From the NCBI GenBank assembly GCA_963800215.1, contig CAWCZY010000007.1, forward strand, positions 310,001 to 374,000: DNA of 64,000 nucleotides, written 5' to 3'. The notes below the pieces were generated by a model. It saw only the letters and a list, made by a program, of their open reading frames with translations, was not told the origin of the DNA and did not search any database. Of the stretch, positions 8,276-19,903 are shown in pieces. The stretch is from JAJPKK01 sp963800215 (GTDB lineage: Bacteria; Pseudomonadota; Alphaproteobacteria; Rhizobiales; Xanthobacteraceae). Positions within the stretch are counted from its first letter, which is position 1. Every line of letters begins with the position of its first letter. The translations under genes and the position numbers were made by a program.

Positions 8276-8685
8276 TCCGGCGAGCGCAAGCGCCGGAACA
8301 GCGGACAGCGTCAAAATTTCCGCGCGGCGGCAGACCGCCGAGGACGGGGCAGGACCCGCAATTTTTCTGCCCGCCGTGGCCCGGCATCCCTTGCCGGGGC
8401 CGAGGCGCTCCGCTATATCCGCCGCGGCCCGGGCAACCGCTGACAGGTCGAAGCCGCCCGAGCGGGCCGGAGGGGTGATCAACACCGCCTTCGCATCTGG
8501 AGGATAGCCCGCTCGTCTGCTTCTTCGCGGCGCCCGGCGAAACAGTCACCCGTACCAAGATGCTCGGTTCAACGCCGGCCTGCCGGACTAGTCCGGCAGC
8601 GGCCGAAGGTCTGCGGAGCCTCCGGCCCGGAGCTATTGGTGCGCCCTTTGATCCAACCGCCGGCGGGCACCGCACAGGAGATTTC
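8276..8685 (+). promoter_or_regulatory. cmk-rpsA intergenic leader with perfect palindrome
   Basis: No gene was found in these 410 bases. At 8580-8599 there is a perfect 20-bp palindrome, ctgccggactagtccggcag, about 90 bases before the rpsA start; it is not followed by a T run. The region probably holds the rpsA promoter and leader. A hairpin there could take part in S1 autoregulation, but that is inference. Confidence 0.4.
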
Positions 8686-10390
<1,705 letters not shown>

Positions 10391-10497
10391 AAGAAGGATT
10401 AGCCCGCATTTCTCATAAAAAAATGCGCATCGGGGCTCCGAATCAGCGAAAGTTGTTGTGCCGCAACGACATTGCGCAGATTCGAGGAACTCCCCGA

Positions 10498-12721
10498 TGC
10501 CGACAGAGTGTAACGCGGAATCATTTGATTTTGGAACCGTGGAAGGTCGCTGTGTGGAAGCGGCATTCGATGGCGGGTTGGTCACCTCCGACGCAGGAGC
10601 ACTGCTGCTGGGAGCGACCGATCGAGCGATCGGAATGATGGACCGGTTTGCGTCGTGCTTTCACGACGAGCGGCGTCATGAATGGATCGAGCACGAAGTC
10701 GCGACCCTGGTGGGTCAACGCGTGTTCGGGATCGCGCTCGGCTACGAGGATCTCAACGACCACGACGAACTGCGGCACGATCCGATGATGGCGATACTGG
10801 CGGGCAAGCTCGTAGCGCGGCGTGAGGATTGCGCGCCGGTTGCCGGCAAGTCGACGTTGAACCGGTTGGAGCTGAGCAAGCTGGAGCCGACGCGCTACCA
10901 CAAGATCAGCCACAATCCGATGGCCATCAAGAATCTTCTGGTCGACCTGTTTGTGGAGGCGCATGAGCGCGCACCGAGGCAGATCATTCTCGACCTCGAT
11001 GCGACCGATGATCCGCTGCACGGCGAGCAGGAGGGGCGGTTCTTCCACGGTTACTACGACTGCTACTGCTACCTGCCGCTCTACGTGTTCTGCGGCCGCC
11101 ATCTGCTGGTGGCCAAGCTGCGGAGCGCGGCCATGGACGCGGCCGCCGGCTCGGTCGAGGAGGTCGCGCGCGTCGTGGCGCAAATCCGTCGCCGGTGGCC
11201 ACGTGTGCGTATTCTGTTGCGCGCCGACTTCAGGCTTCGCACGCGAGGACCTGATGGCCTGGTGCGAGGCCAACGGCGTCGACTTCCTGTTCGGACTGGC
11301 GAAGAACGAGCGGCTCATCGCCGAGATCCAGACCGAGCTTGATTTTGTCGCCGCCAAGAGCCGCCGTACCGGCCGGATGGAGCGCCGCTTCAAAAGCTTC
11401 ATGTGGACGACGCGCCGGACCTGGAGCCGGCCGCGGCGGATCGTGGCCAAGGCCGAGTGGACGCAAGGAGAGGCCAATCCCCGTTTCGTGGTTACCTCGC
11501 TCGGACGCGGCGAATGCAAGGCCAAGTATCTGTACGAGAAGGTCTACTGCGCGCGCGGCGACATGGTCGGGTAGGATCGAGGCGCGGACCGGGCTTCGAA
11601 TGATGCCGACGTTTCCTCGATCCCCCCTATCATTCCGTACGGCGGGTTTTCCCCGGTACGGCTGGAAGGTTGGCCTTTCAGGCGGGGCCTTCCCAGGCGT
11701 CATCCAGCTTAAGCCTGCTCCCGGCATGCGCTGGTCGGGCCTGGTTTGCGTCCGTCCTTCGTGCGTCTCGTCACCTCAGCAATGGCACCGCTCTGAGTCG
11801 GGCCTGTGGGCTCGATCACGCACCGCCATTAGGTGGGGTCTCCACCACCCCAGGGGCCCTCGCTCGGGTCCGGGTTATCATGTCCCGGTCCGTCATCACT
11901 TAAGCGGCCCCATCCGCCCCGCTCGCAGGCACATCGCGATTTCGCCGCACAGCGGCTTATACGCGATGCCTTCGCTGTGCGGGAGCGCCGAGGCGACCCG
12001 CGAGCGGTTCCGGGCTTTCACTGCACATTCCCTCCTGGCATGCCGTCCTCTACGACCCCGGGGAATCCGAACATCGACAGTTCCAGAGCAGCGATGTCGG
12101 CATGGCCTTCGCCGAGTTCTCAGCGGCTCGGCACTCCCGAGACCCCGCAATCCGTTTCGCGCGGGCCTTGAATTTCGAGGCTTCAGCGGTTTGCACTTTG
12201 CTACGGCCTGTCAGGTTGCTCGCCCCCCTGTACGGATCTGACCGGGCATTGCCAAGCCATCGGGAGCTTTTACTTCCAGGCTTCCAACGGGTCGGTCACC
12301 CTTCCCGCTGCTGGATATGACTACAACGGTGACTGGACTCCTCCGTTGGCGGGATTTGCACCCGCAGGAATGGCAGCTATCCTCGCTGCACGAGAACCGG
12401 ATCAAGGAATGCCAGCTCGACCTCTATGCCGACCGCACCTCGACCGCCACCATGCGGGCCAATCAACTGCGCCTGTGGTTTGCCTCGATGGCCTACGTGC
12501 TGCTCTGTGCCTTGCGCCGTATTGGCCTGCATGACACCGACTTCGCCAAAGCGACTTGCGGCACCATTCGTCTCAAGCTGCTCAAGATCGGTGCGATCGT
12601 GCGCTTGAGCGTTCGCCGCATAAAGATTGCCATGGCGTCCGCCTGTCCGGCCGCCCAAGACTGGGCCCGCGCCGCTATCCGGCTCGCGATTGCCGCCTTG
12701 GCGCGCGCCTCGCCGGCATGA
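10498..12721 (+). pseudogene. IS1380-family DDE transposase, interrupted
   Basis: Three segments assemble into one transposase of about 465 residues. 10498-11230 encodes MPTECNAESFDFG through the catalytic ILDLDATDDPLHG region. One extra T near 11230 shifts the frame, after which SGFAREDLMAWCEANGVDF continues to 11565 (ARGDM). The group II intron occupies 11566-12391. The gene resumes at 12392 with ENRIKECQLDLYADRTSTAT and ends at 12721. Removing the intron joins ARGDM to ENRIKE in frame, the usual uninterrupted family sequence, which fixes the insertion point to the base. Confidence 0.88.
11566..12391 (-). mobile_element. Group II intron, ORF-less, antisense to the IS1380 transposase
   Basis: Read on the minus strand, the 826-bp insert begins GTGCAGC (near the GUGYG consensus) and ends CCGAC (the 3' AY rule). 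Near its 3' end is a domain V hairpin at 11632-11663: AGCCGUAC with the catalytic AGC triad, a CGGG/CCCG stem closed by a GAAAA loop, a two-base CC bulge, and GUACGG. Domain VI follows as gatcgagg/cctcgatc with a single unpaired A seven bases from the 3' end, the expected branch point. No intron-encoded reverse transcriptase fits in the length or is seen, so mobility or splicing would need help in trans. Confidence 0.85.
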
Positions 12722-12957
12722 CACGCGCCGCCGCGACGCGTAACCGACGCGGCACCATCCCAAGGCTCACCGAGATCAACTCTTCGCTGCCCCCGCAGCC
12801 CGGAAATGTCCCAGCCGACATCGCGTCTCCAGACGCCACGGCAGGCTGCGCCTCAAAAAATGCAAATAAGCCTTCTCTCAAATCCACCCGATCATGCAAG
12901 AGTAGTGTGAGATTTCCAGGTTAGCCGTCCGTCTCGTTGAGACGGGCGTTGAAATAG

Positions 12958-12984
12958 GACCCCGGGAAGCTTCCCGGGGTCTTT
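12958..12984 (+). terminator. Rho-independent terminator
   Basis: A perfect inverted repeat, gaccccgggaag/cttcccggggtc, is followed by ttt. It sits between the IS1380 remnant and sppA. It probably terminated the aroA-cmk-rpsA operon before the IS element inserted between rpsA and this site. Confidence 0.8.
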
Positions 12985-13085
12985 CGAATCATTTTGCCAC
13001 AATTGCGGCCGGTTCTTGATCGCCATTGACCGCGACCGAACGCGGTTGCACCTTGCTTCCGGCGAGATTACGGAGATCAGCACTC

Positions 13086-14072
13086 ATGTCGCTCGACACC
13101 GACCACATCGTCGATCGCCGCCGCATGCGGCGTAAGCTCACCTTCTGGCGCGTCGTCGCCGTACTGATCGCGATCATCGCCGTGGTCGGGCTCGCCGGCG
13201 TATTGCGGGGACCGGGCCGCACCTTCGTGCAGCCGATCACCGCCCAGATTTCGCGCGTCACCATCCAGGGCATCATCCGCGGCGATCAGGAACGCACCCA
13301 GGCGCTCGACAACCTCGCCAATTCGCGGGCGACCCGCGCCGTCATCGTCCACATCGACAGCCCCGGCGGCACCACGGCGGGCTCTGAGGAACTCCACGAC
13401 GCGCTGCGCCGGGTCGCGGCGCGGAAGCCGATGGTGGTGGTGGTGGACGGCATGGCCGCCTCCGGCGGCTACATCGCGGCGATGGCGGCCGACCACATCA
13501 TCGCCCTGAACACCTCGCTGGTGGGCTCGATCGGCGTCTTGTTCCAGTACCCCAATGTCAGCCACCTCCTGGACACCGTCGGCGTCAAAATCGAGGAGAT
13601 CAAGTCATCCCCGCTCAAGGCCGCACCGAACGGCCTCGAGCCGACGAGCCCGGAGGCCCGTGCGGCCATCGAGTCGTTGGTTCTCGACTCCTATGCCTGG
13701 TTCAAGGACATGGTGAAGGACCGCCGCAAGCTCGACGGCGAAGCGCTCGACCGCGTCTCCGACGGCCGGGTCTTCACCGGCCACCAGGCGATCGATCTCA
13801 AGCTCGCCGACGAGATCGGCCGCGAACGCGATGCGATCCAATGGCTCGCCAAGACCAGCAACATCGATCCGAAATTGCCGGTCCGCGACTGGCGCCTGAA
13901 CCCCCGCTTCAGCGAGCTGTCGTTCCTGCACCTCGGCTCGGCCGCTCTGCTCGAAACCGTCGGCCTCGGCGCGGTGGCGCACCGGCTGGAATCCCTCGGC
14001 CTGCTGCAGGCGGCGGAAAAGCTCAATCTTGACGGGATGTTGGCGGTTTGGCACCCTTCGCCGGAGAATTAA
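13086..14072 (+). CDS. sppA: Signal peptide peptidase SppA, short 36-kDa type
   Basis: The 328-residue protein has a single N-terminal membrane anchor at about residues 19-41 and an S49 peptidase domain. The nucleophile is S126 in DGMAASGGYIAA, and the general-base lysine is probably K178 in KSSPLKAAP; HIDSPGG at about 89 is the substrate-binding strand motif. It degrades cleaved signal peptides in the membrane. ATG 13086 is chosen over an earlier in-frame start because MSLDTDHIVDRR matches the family. ihfB follows 52 bp downstream, the usual rhizobial order. Confidence 0.9.
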   Translation: MSLDTDHIVDRRRMRRKLTFWRVVAVLIAIIAVVGLAGVLRGPGRTFVQPITAQISRVTIQGIIRGDQERTQALDNLANSRATRAVIVHIDSPGGTTAGSEELHDALRRVAARKPMVVVVDGMAASGGYIAAMAADHIIALNTSLVGSIGVLFQYPNVSHLLDTVGVKIEEIKSSPLKAAPNGLEPTSPEARAAIESLVLDSYAWFKDMVKDRRKLDGEALDRVSDGRVFTGHQAIDLKLADEIGRERDAIQWLAKTSNIDPKLPVRDWRLNPRFSELSFLHLGSAALLETVGLGAVAHRLESLGLLQAAEKLNLDGMLAVWHPSPEN

Positions 14073-14124
14073 CGATGGATGGTGCGCTGGTTCGACGTTT
14101 TCATCCAAGGGCGGGCATCACCAC

Positions 14125-14415
14125 ATGATCAAGTCAGAGCTCGTTCAGCGCATCGCCTCGCAGAACCCGCATCTCTACCAGCGCGATGTCGAGAACATCG
14201 TCAATGCGATCCTCGGCGAGATCGTGACCGCGCTGGCCCGCGGCGACCGGGTGGAATTGCGCGGATTTGGGGCGTTTTCCGTCAAGAACCGCCCGGCGCG
14301 CGCCGGACGCAACCCGCGGACCGGGGAGCACGTGGCGGTCGACCGCAAGAGCGTGCCGTTCTTCAAGACCGGTAAGGAGATGCGCGAACGCCTCAACCGG
14401 CCGGTCACGCCGTGA
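14125..14415 (+). CDS. ihfB: Integration host factor subunit beta
   Basis: The 96-residue DNA-bending protein belongs to the HU/IHF family. It starts MIKSELVQRIASQNPHLYQR and contains the signature VELRGFGAFSVKNRPARAGRNPRTGE. The beta arm proline in RNPRTGE intercalates into DNA. It pairs with the alpha subunit, encoded elsewhere, to bend DNA at specific sites in transcription, replication and recombination. The lapA-like gene lies 28 bp downstream. Confidence 0.93.
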   Translation: MIKSELVQRIASQNPHLYQRDVENIVNAILGEIVTALARGDRVELRGFGAFSVKNRPARAGRNPRTGEHVAVDRKSVPFFKTGKEMRERLNRPVTP

Positions 14416-14443
14416 CCATCGCCGGCGCATCGGTTGCCCTGAT

Positions 14444-14818
14444 ATGACCAGACTGCTGCTCGCAATTCTCATGATCCTGGCCGCCGCCGCCTTGGTGGCT
14501 TTCGCGATCGCCAACCGGGCGCCGGTCACCGTATCCTTCGACCCGTTCGATCCCACCGCGCCGGCCTATGTGGTGACCCTGCCGCTCTATCTCCTGAGTT
14601 TCGCCATTCTGATCCTCGGCGTGGCACTCGGCGGCACCGCGGCTTGGCTCAATCAGGGTAAACGGCGCCGGCATCGCCGCCGGCTCGAGGCGGAGTTGGC
14701 GCGGGTGCGGGGCGAACTCGCCAGCGCCAAGCGGGATTTTTCCCGCGATTCGGCAGTGCGCGACATGCGCGGGGCACCGCAGACATCGGTGCCGGTGGCG
14801 CGATTGCCGGCAAACTGA
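14444..14818 (+). CDS. LapA family (DUF1049) membrane protein
   Basis: This 124-residue protein has two hydrophobic helices, at about residues 3-22 and 45-68, separated by the conserved NRAPVTVSFDPFD segment, then a basic, coiled-coil-like tail (KRRRHRRRLEAELARVRGEL). That is the LapA/DUF1049 layout, linked in enterobacteria to lipopolysaccharide assembly. In alphaproteobacteria it regularly sits between ihfB and trpF, as here. Confidence 0.85.
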   Translation: MTRLLLAILMILAAAALVAFAIANRAPVTVSFDPFDPTAPAYVVTLPLYLLSFAILILGVALGGTAAWLNQGKRRRHRRRLEAELARVRGELASAKRDFSRDSAVRDMRGAPQTSVPVARLPAN

Positions 14819-14944
14819 CCCTGAGCACTCCCCGGGTTCATTCCATCACGTCCGGTGTCGCCGGAGCGCCACGATCATCTGCCATCGAGGGTTGGAATCC
14901 GGCGGCTCGCCAAGGTAAAATTGCGCGAAAGGCTTCATTTCAGC

Positions 14945-15622
14945 ATGTCCTTCGTCATCAAGATCTGCGGCCTGCGGACGCCCGAAGCACTCGACGTGGC
15001 CCTGCACGCAGGCGCCGACATGGTCGGCTTCGTGTTCTTTCCGCCCTCCCCGCGCCACATCGATGCCTCCGCCGCCCATGCCCTGGGCGCGCGGGTCCGC
15101 GGCCGCGCCCGCAAGGTGGCGCTGTCGGTCGATGCCGGCGACGCGGAACTGGCGGCGAACATCGAAGCGCTGGAGCCGGACCTGCTCCAACTCCACGGCA
15201 GGGAATCGCCCAAGCGGGTGCTCGAGGTAAAGGCCCGCTTCAAGCTGCCCGTCATCAAGGCAATCGCGGTGGAAACCCGGGATGATCTCGCGGCGGTGCC
15301 GGAATATGCCGAGGTCGCCGACCGCCTTATCTTCGATGCCAGGGCCCCTCGGGACGCCACCCGCCCGGGCGGCCTCGGCAAGCCGTTCGACTGGCGGCTC
15401 CTGCAAAACCTTGACCCGCGTGTTCCGTTCATGCTTTCAGGCGGTCTCGACCCCGGCAATGTGGCCGAGGCGATCAGGATCACCCGGGCGGGCGGGGTCG
15501 ACGTGTCGTCAGGGGTCGAGCGGGCGCCCGGCGACAAGGACCCCGAAAAGATACGCGCCTTCATCCGTGCGGCGCGCGCCGCCGCGGCCGGGGGCGGCAA
15601 ACGAATGGCAAATCAGGCATGA
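14945..15622 (+). CDS. trpF: Phosphoribosylanthranilate isomerase
   Basis: The 225-residue TIM barrel converts N-(5-phosphoribosyl)anthranilate to CdRP in tryptophan synthesis. The catalytic cysteine is in VIKICGLRTPEAL at the N-terminus, and the catalytic aspartate is in LIFDARAP. The phosphate-binding motifs are FMLSGGLDPGNV and DVSSGVE. Its stop overlaps the trpB start (ATGA at 15619), so the two are translationally coupled. Confidence 0.95.
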   Translation: MSFVIKICGLRTPEALDVALHAGADMVGFVFFPPSPRHIDASAAHALGARVRGRARKVALSVDAGDAELAANIEALEPDLLQLHGRESPKRVLEVKARFKLPVIKAIAVETRDDLAAVPEYAEVADRLIFDARAPRDATRPGGLGKPFDWRLLQNLDPRVPFMLSGGLDPGNVAEAIRITRAGGVDVSSGVERAPGDKDPEKIRAFIRAARAAAAGGGKRMANQA

Positions 15623-16882
15623 GCCTCGCGCAACCCAATTCCTTCCGCAACGGACCGGACGAGCGCGGCCATTTCGGCTTGTTCGGCGGGCGGTTCGTCG
15701 CCGAAACGCTGATGCCGCTGATCCTGGAATTGGAGAAGGCTTACGCCCAGGCCAAGGCCGATCCCGAATTCAAGCGCGAGATGGACTACTATCTCGCTCA
15801 TTATGTCGGCCGCCCCTCGCCGCTCTATTTCGCCGAACGGTTCACCGACCATCTGCGCGAGGTCTCCGCCGCGACCGGCGGTGCCGGCGGCGCCAAGATC
15901 TACTTCAAGCGCGACGAGCTCAACCACACCGGCGCGCACAAGGTGAACAACGTGCTCGGCCAGATCATGGTGGCCAAGCGCATGGGCAAGCCGCGGGTGA
16001 TCGCGGAAACCGGCGCCGGCCAGCACGGCGTCGCGACCGCGACGCTGTGCGCGCGCTTCGGCCTGAAATGCGTCGTCTACATGGGCGCCGTCGACGTCGC
16101 GCGGCAGGAGCCCAACGTGTTCCGCATGAAGATGCTGGGCGCCGAGGTGCGGCCGGTGCAGTCGGGGTCGAAGACCCTCAAGGATGCCATGAACGAGGCG
16201 TTGCGCGACTGGGTGACCAATGTCGACGACACCTTCTACTGCATCGGCACCGTCGCCGGCCCGCATCCCTATCCGATGATGGTGCGCGATTTCCAGTCGG
16301 TGATCGGCCGCGAGACCCGCGAGCAGATGCACGCGGCCGAAGGCCGGCTGCCGGACAGCCTCGTCGCCTGCATCGGCGGCGGCTCCAATGCGATGGGCCT
16401 GTTCCATCCTTTCCTCGACGACGAGGGCATCGAGATCTACGGCGTCGAAGCGGCAGGCCACGGACTCGGCCACGGACTCGGCACCGGCCAGCACGCGGCC
16501 TCGATCACCGGCGGACGGCCGGGCGTCCTGCACGGCAACCGCACCTATCTCCTGATGGACGAGGACGGCCAGATCATCGAAGCCCATTCGATCTCGGCCG
16601 GCCTCGACTATCCCGGCATCGGCCCGGAGCATTCCTGGCTCCATGACATGGGGCGCGTGACCTATCTCTCGGCGACCGACCAGGAGGCGCTCGATGCGTT
16701 CCAGCTCTGCTGCAAGCTCGAGGGGATCATCCCCGCGCTCGAGCCAGCCCACGCCCTGGCGCAGGTGATCAAGCTCGCCCCGACCAAGCCGACGCGACCA
16801 CCTGATGGTGATGAACTTGTGCGGCCGCGGCGACAAGGACATCTTCACCGTCGCCGAGCATCTCGGGAGCCGGATCGGATGA
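15619..16882 (+). CDS. trpB: Tryptophan synthase beta chain (one frame break)
   Basis: TrpB condenses indole with serine using PLP. The PLP lysine is in HTGAHKVNNVLG, the glycine loop is CIGGGSNAMGLF, and the ammonium/indole region follows YLLMDEDGQI. After VIKLAPTKPT the frame shifts near 16794 by one base; the correct C-terminus DHLMVMNLCGRGDKDIF ends at the TGA 16880-16882 that overlaps the trpA start. Without correction the frame runs artificially into trpA and accD. About 420 residues when repaired, the usual length. Confidence 0.93.
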
Positions 16883-17717
16883 CGACGCGCATCGACACCA
16901 GGTTCGCCGCGCTCGCCGCCGCGGGCCGCTGCGGGCTCGTCACCTTCCTGATGGCCGGCGATCCCGATCCGGAGACCTCGCTCGCGATCATCCAGGCGCT
17001 GCCGCGGGCCGGCGCCGACGTGATCGAGATCGGCATGCCCTTCACCGATCCCATGGCCGACGGCCCGGCGATCCAGGCCGCAGGCCTGCGCGCGCTCCAT
17101 GCCGGCCAGAACATGGTCAAGACGCTCGACCTGGTACGCCGGTTCCGCCGCGGCGACGATGTGACGCCGATCGTGCTGATGGGCTATTACAATCCGATCT
17201 ATATTTACGGCGTCGAGCGCTTCCTCGCCGATGCCATCGCGGCGGGCGTCGATGGCCTCATCGTGGTCGACCTGCCGCCGGAAGAAGACACCGAGCTGTG
17301 CCTGCCGGCGCTCGCGGCGGGCCTGAACTTCATCCGCCTTGCGACGCCGACCACCGACGACAAGCGGCTGCCCGCCGTGCTCGCGAACACGTCCGGATTC
17401 GTCTATTACGTCTCGATCACCGGGATCACCGGCGCCGCGGCGCCGGACGCGGGCCGGGTCGCCCTGGCAGTGGCGCGGATCAAGCGCCACACCAGCCTTC
17501 CCGTCGCGGTCGGCTTCGGGGTCAGGGATGCGGCGAGCGCCGCGGCCATCGGGCGCGGCGCCGAGGCCGTGGTGGTGGGCTCCGCGCTGGTCGAACGCGT
17601 GCGCCGAGCCTCGATGCCGCCGGCAAGGCGACGCCCGAAACGGTGCCCTCCGTTACGGGCCTCGTCGCCGAGCTCGCGGCGGGCGTGCGCAGCGGGCGCC
17701 AGCAGGCGGCGGAGTAA
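16879..17717 (+). CDS. trpA: Tryptophan synthase alpha chain (one frame break)
   Basis: TrpA cleaves indole-3-glycerol phosphate to indole for TrpB. The catalytic glutamate is in VIEIGMPFTDPMADGP, the catalytic aspartate in IVVDLPPEE, and the phosphate loop includes VGFGVRDA. Near 17604 one base appears to be missing (gtgcgccgagcctc), after which SLDAAGKATPETVPSVTG continues in another frame to TAA at 17717. Start ATG 16879 overlaps the trpB stop. Repaired length is about 279 residues, normal for the family. Confidence 0.93.
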
Positions 17718-17721
17718 CGGC

Positions 17722-18636
17722 TTGAACTGGATCTCAAACGTCGTCCGTCCGAAGATCCGCAGCATCCTGAACCGGCGGGACGTGCCGGACAATCTGTGGA
17801 TCAAGTGCCCCGACACCGGGCAGCTCGTCTTCTACAAGGACGTGGAGGCGAACGGCTTCGTCATTCCCGGCTCGAACTACCACATGCGCATGGGCGCGGT
17901 GGCACGCCTCAAGTCGATGTTCGACGGCGGCACCTGGCTCGATATCAGCGTCAACGAGATGTCGCACGATCCCCTCAAGTTCCGCGACGAGCGCCGCTAC
18001 ACCGACCGCCTCAAGGATGCGCGCGTGAAGACCGGGCTCAACGACGCGATCAAGATCGGGCTCGGCAAGCTCGACGGGCTGGCGGTGGTGATCGGCGTGC
18101 AGGATTTCGAATTCATGGGCGGCTCGCTCGGCATGGCGACCGGCGAAGCGATCATCAGGGGGCTCGATACCGCGGCGCAGAAGAGCACCCCCTTCATCCT
18201 GTTCGCCGCATCGGGCGGCGCGCGGATGCAGGAAGGCATCCTGTCGCTGATGCAGATGCCCCGCACCACCGTCGGCGTGCAGAACCTGCGCGCGGCGAAA
18301 AAGCCCTATATCGTCGTGCTGACCAATCCCACCACCGGCGGCGTGACGGCGTCCTATGCCATGCTCGGCGACGTCCACATCGCCGAGCCAGGCGCGCTGA
18401 TCGGCTTTGCCGGGCCGCGGGTGATCGAGCAGACCATCCGCGAGAAGCTGCCGGAGGGATTCCAGAAGGCGGAATATCTCAAGGAGCACGGCATGGTGGA
18501 CATGGTGGTGCACCGCCACGATCTGCGCGCCACCCTGTCCCGGCTCTGCCACATCCTCACCAAGACACAACCGCGCGTGCCCCCGCCGGCCGAGCCGGCG
18601 CGGGTGAACGGGCCGATGCCGGACGCGGCGGGATAG
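17722..18636 (+). CDS. accD: Acetyl-CoA carboxylase carboxyltransferase subunit beta
   Basis: The 304-residue subunit transfers carboxyl from biotin to acetyl-CoA together with AccA. The TTG start at 17722 gives LNWISNVVRPKIRSIL, the conserved N-terminus. Core motifs are FMGGSLGMATGEAI, FAASGGARMQEGI and PTTGGVTASYAMLGD. Of the four zinc-finger cysteines found in enterobacterial AccD only one remains (IKCPDTGQ, then VIPGSNYHMRM), as in other rhizobial homologues. It follows trpA by four bases and is probably cotranscribed with it. Confidence 0.95.
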   Translation: MNWISNVVRPKIRSILNRRDVPDNLWIKCPDTGQLVFYKDVEANGFVIPGSNYHMRMGAVARLKSMFDGGTWLDISVNEMSHDPLKFRDERRYTDRLKDARVKTGLNDAIKIGLGKLDGLAVVIGVQDFEFMGGSLGMATGEAIIRGLDTAAQKSTPFILFAASGGARMQEGILSLMQMPRTTVGVQNLRAAKKPYIVVLTNPTTGGVTASYAMLGDVHIAEPGALIGFAGPRVIEQTIREKLPEGFQKAEYLKEHGMVDMVVHRHDLRATLSRLCHILTKTQPRVPPPAEPARVNGPMPDAAG

Positions 18637-18886
18637 ACCGCGTCGTTCGGGGCGCCGCGCCGGCAGCGGCGGAATCCGGACTGCTGTGGGCCATGAGCCG
18701 TTCAATTGCTCCCTTGGCGTGGGCAACAAGCGCCGTCGGGCGAAACCGGAAAGTGAGCCCGGGTGGTCAACTTTCTCCGGTGCCAAGCCGGACCACTTCA
18801 CCGGCCCGATCGTCCTTCGGCCCATCCACCTCGCCGCTTCCTTTCGCTATAGTTCGCCAACAAGAAACCAACTGAGGAGGAAATCC

Positions 18887-19903
18887 ATGGGCAGGCAACA
18901 AGGCTTTTCGCGGCGGCACGTGCTCGCGATGTCTGCGGGCGCAGGAAGTTTTGCCGCGGGCTATCGCCGCGCCGCCGCACAGGCGGCAAAGCGGATCGAG
19001 CGGCTCGATCCGGCACTGGACCTGATCGTCTCCACCTCGGAGCCGATCGTGGATATCGCCACCAACCTCGGCGGCACCGCCAACGTCGAAGGACCGCTGT
19101 GGTGGAAGGAGGGTGGCTATCTTTTATTTCGCGGCACGGACCTCAAGCGATGGAAATACGCGCCCGGGCAGGCATTGTCGGTCTTCAAGGAAAATACCAA
19201 CGGCGCCAACGGGATTACGCGCGACATGCAGGGCCGGCTGGTGGCCTGCGAAGCCGCGACGCGCCGGGTCGTGCGGGAGGAGCACGACGGCAGCATCACC
19301 GTGCTGGCGAGCAGCTTTCAAGGTCGCCCTCTCAACTTTCCGAACGATGTCGTGGTGAAATCCGATGGCGCGATCTATTTTACCGATCCTTGGGCTGGCC
19401 CGCGTGCACAGGTGCCCCCCGGGGAAACCGACCTGGGCTTTGCCGGCGTCTTTCGTATTTCTCCCGACCGCGGCACGCTCACGCTCCTGGCCAATGACTT
19501 TCTGACGCCCAATGGGATCGCGTTCTCGCCCGATGAGAGCGTGCTCTACATCAACGACTCGGCGCGCCGCCATATCCGCGCTTTCAATCTCCTGCCGAAT
19601 GGCACGCTCGCCCGCCAGACCGACCGCGTTTTTGTCGACCTGGGTGGACCCGAGCCCGGCGGCCCCGACGGCATGAAGGTCGATACCGCCGGAAACGTGT
19701 ATTGCGGCGGCTCGGGCGGACTCTACATCGTCGACCCGACGGGCAAGAAACTCGGACGCATCGTGCATGGCTTCGCGAACACCTCCAATGTCGCGTTCGG
19801 CGGCGACGACTGGAAGACCGTCTACTTCTGCACGCGTGCGAGCCTCGGCTCGTTCAAGGTGAAGATTGCCGGCGTGCCGGTGCCGGTCGCAAAGAAAGCG
19901 TGA
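18887..19903 (+). CDS. SMP-30/gluconolactonase-like exported protein
   Basis: The 338-residue protein has a Tat-type signal (FSRRHVLAMSAGAG, cleavage after about residue 33). A six-bladed propeller follows, with SMP-30 motifs GPLWWKEG, NGANGITRDMQGRLVACE, NFPNDVVVKSDGAIYFTDP and LTPNGIAFSPDESVLYIND. Members hydrolyse sugar lactones using a bound divalent metal held by Glu, Asn and Asp, all available here. The real substrate is unknown. ATG 18887 follows a strong gaggaggaa. It stands alone between accD and a solitary pilin gene. Confidence 0.82.
   Translation: MGRQQGFSRRHVLAMSAGAGSFAAGYRRAAAQAAKRIERLDPALDLIVSTSEPIVDIATNLGGTANVEGPLWWKEGGYLLFRGTDLKRWKYAPGQALSVFKENTNGANGITRDMQGRLVACEAATRRVVREEHDGSITVLASSFQGRPLNFPNDVVVKSDGAIYFTDPWAGPRAQVPPGETDLGFAGVFRISPDRGTLTLLANDFLTPNGIAFSPDESVLYINDSARRHIRAFNLLPNGTLARQTDRVFVDLGGPEPGGPDGMKVDTAGNVYCGGSGGLYIVDPTGKKLGRIVHGFANTSNVAFGGDDWKTVYFCTRASLGSFKVKIAGVPVPVAKKA

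Larger units (their letters stand above)
10400..12890 (+). mobile_element. IS1380-family insertion sequence (inactivated), limits approximate
   Basis: An IS1380-type transposase occupies most of this span, just after the rpsA stop. Clear terminal inverted repeats were not established. The sequences around 10392-10415 and, inverted, 12853-12877 share agaagg, tta and gcattt blocks that might be the ends. The element is dead: its transposase has a frame break and an 826-bp group II intron inside it. The rpsA terminator seems to lie beyond its right end. Confidence 0.75.

Noticed and set aside
11578..12320. Several small open frames inside the IS1380 transposase gap
   Set aside because: They lie in the group II intron, whose RNA domains explain the sequence; none resembles a reverse transcriptase.
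15619..18636. Apparent 1005-residue TrpB-TrpA-AccD fusion protein in one open frame
   Set aside because: The fusion arises from one-base shifts near 16794 and 17604. Proper TrpB and TrpA C-termini and stops exist in the neighbouring frames, and accD has its own conserved TTG start.
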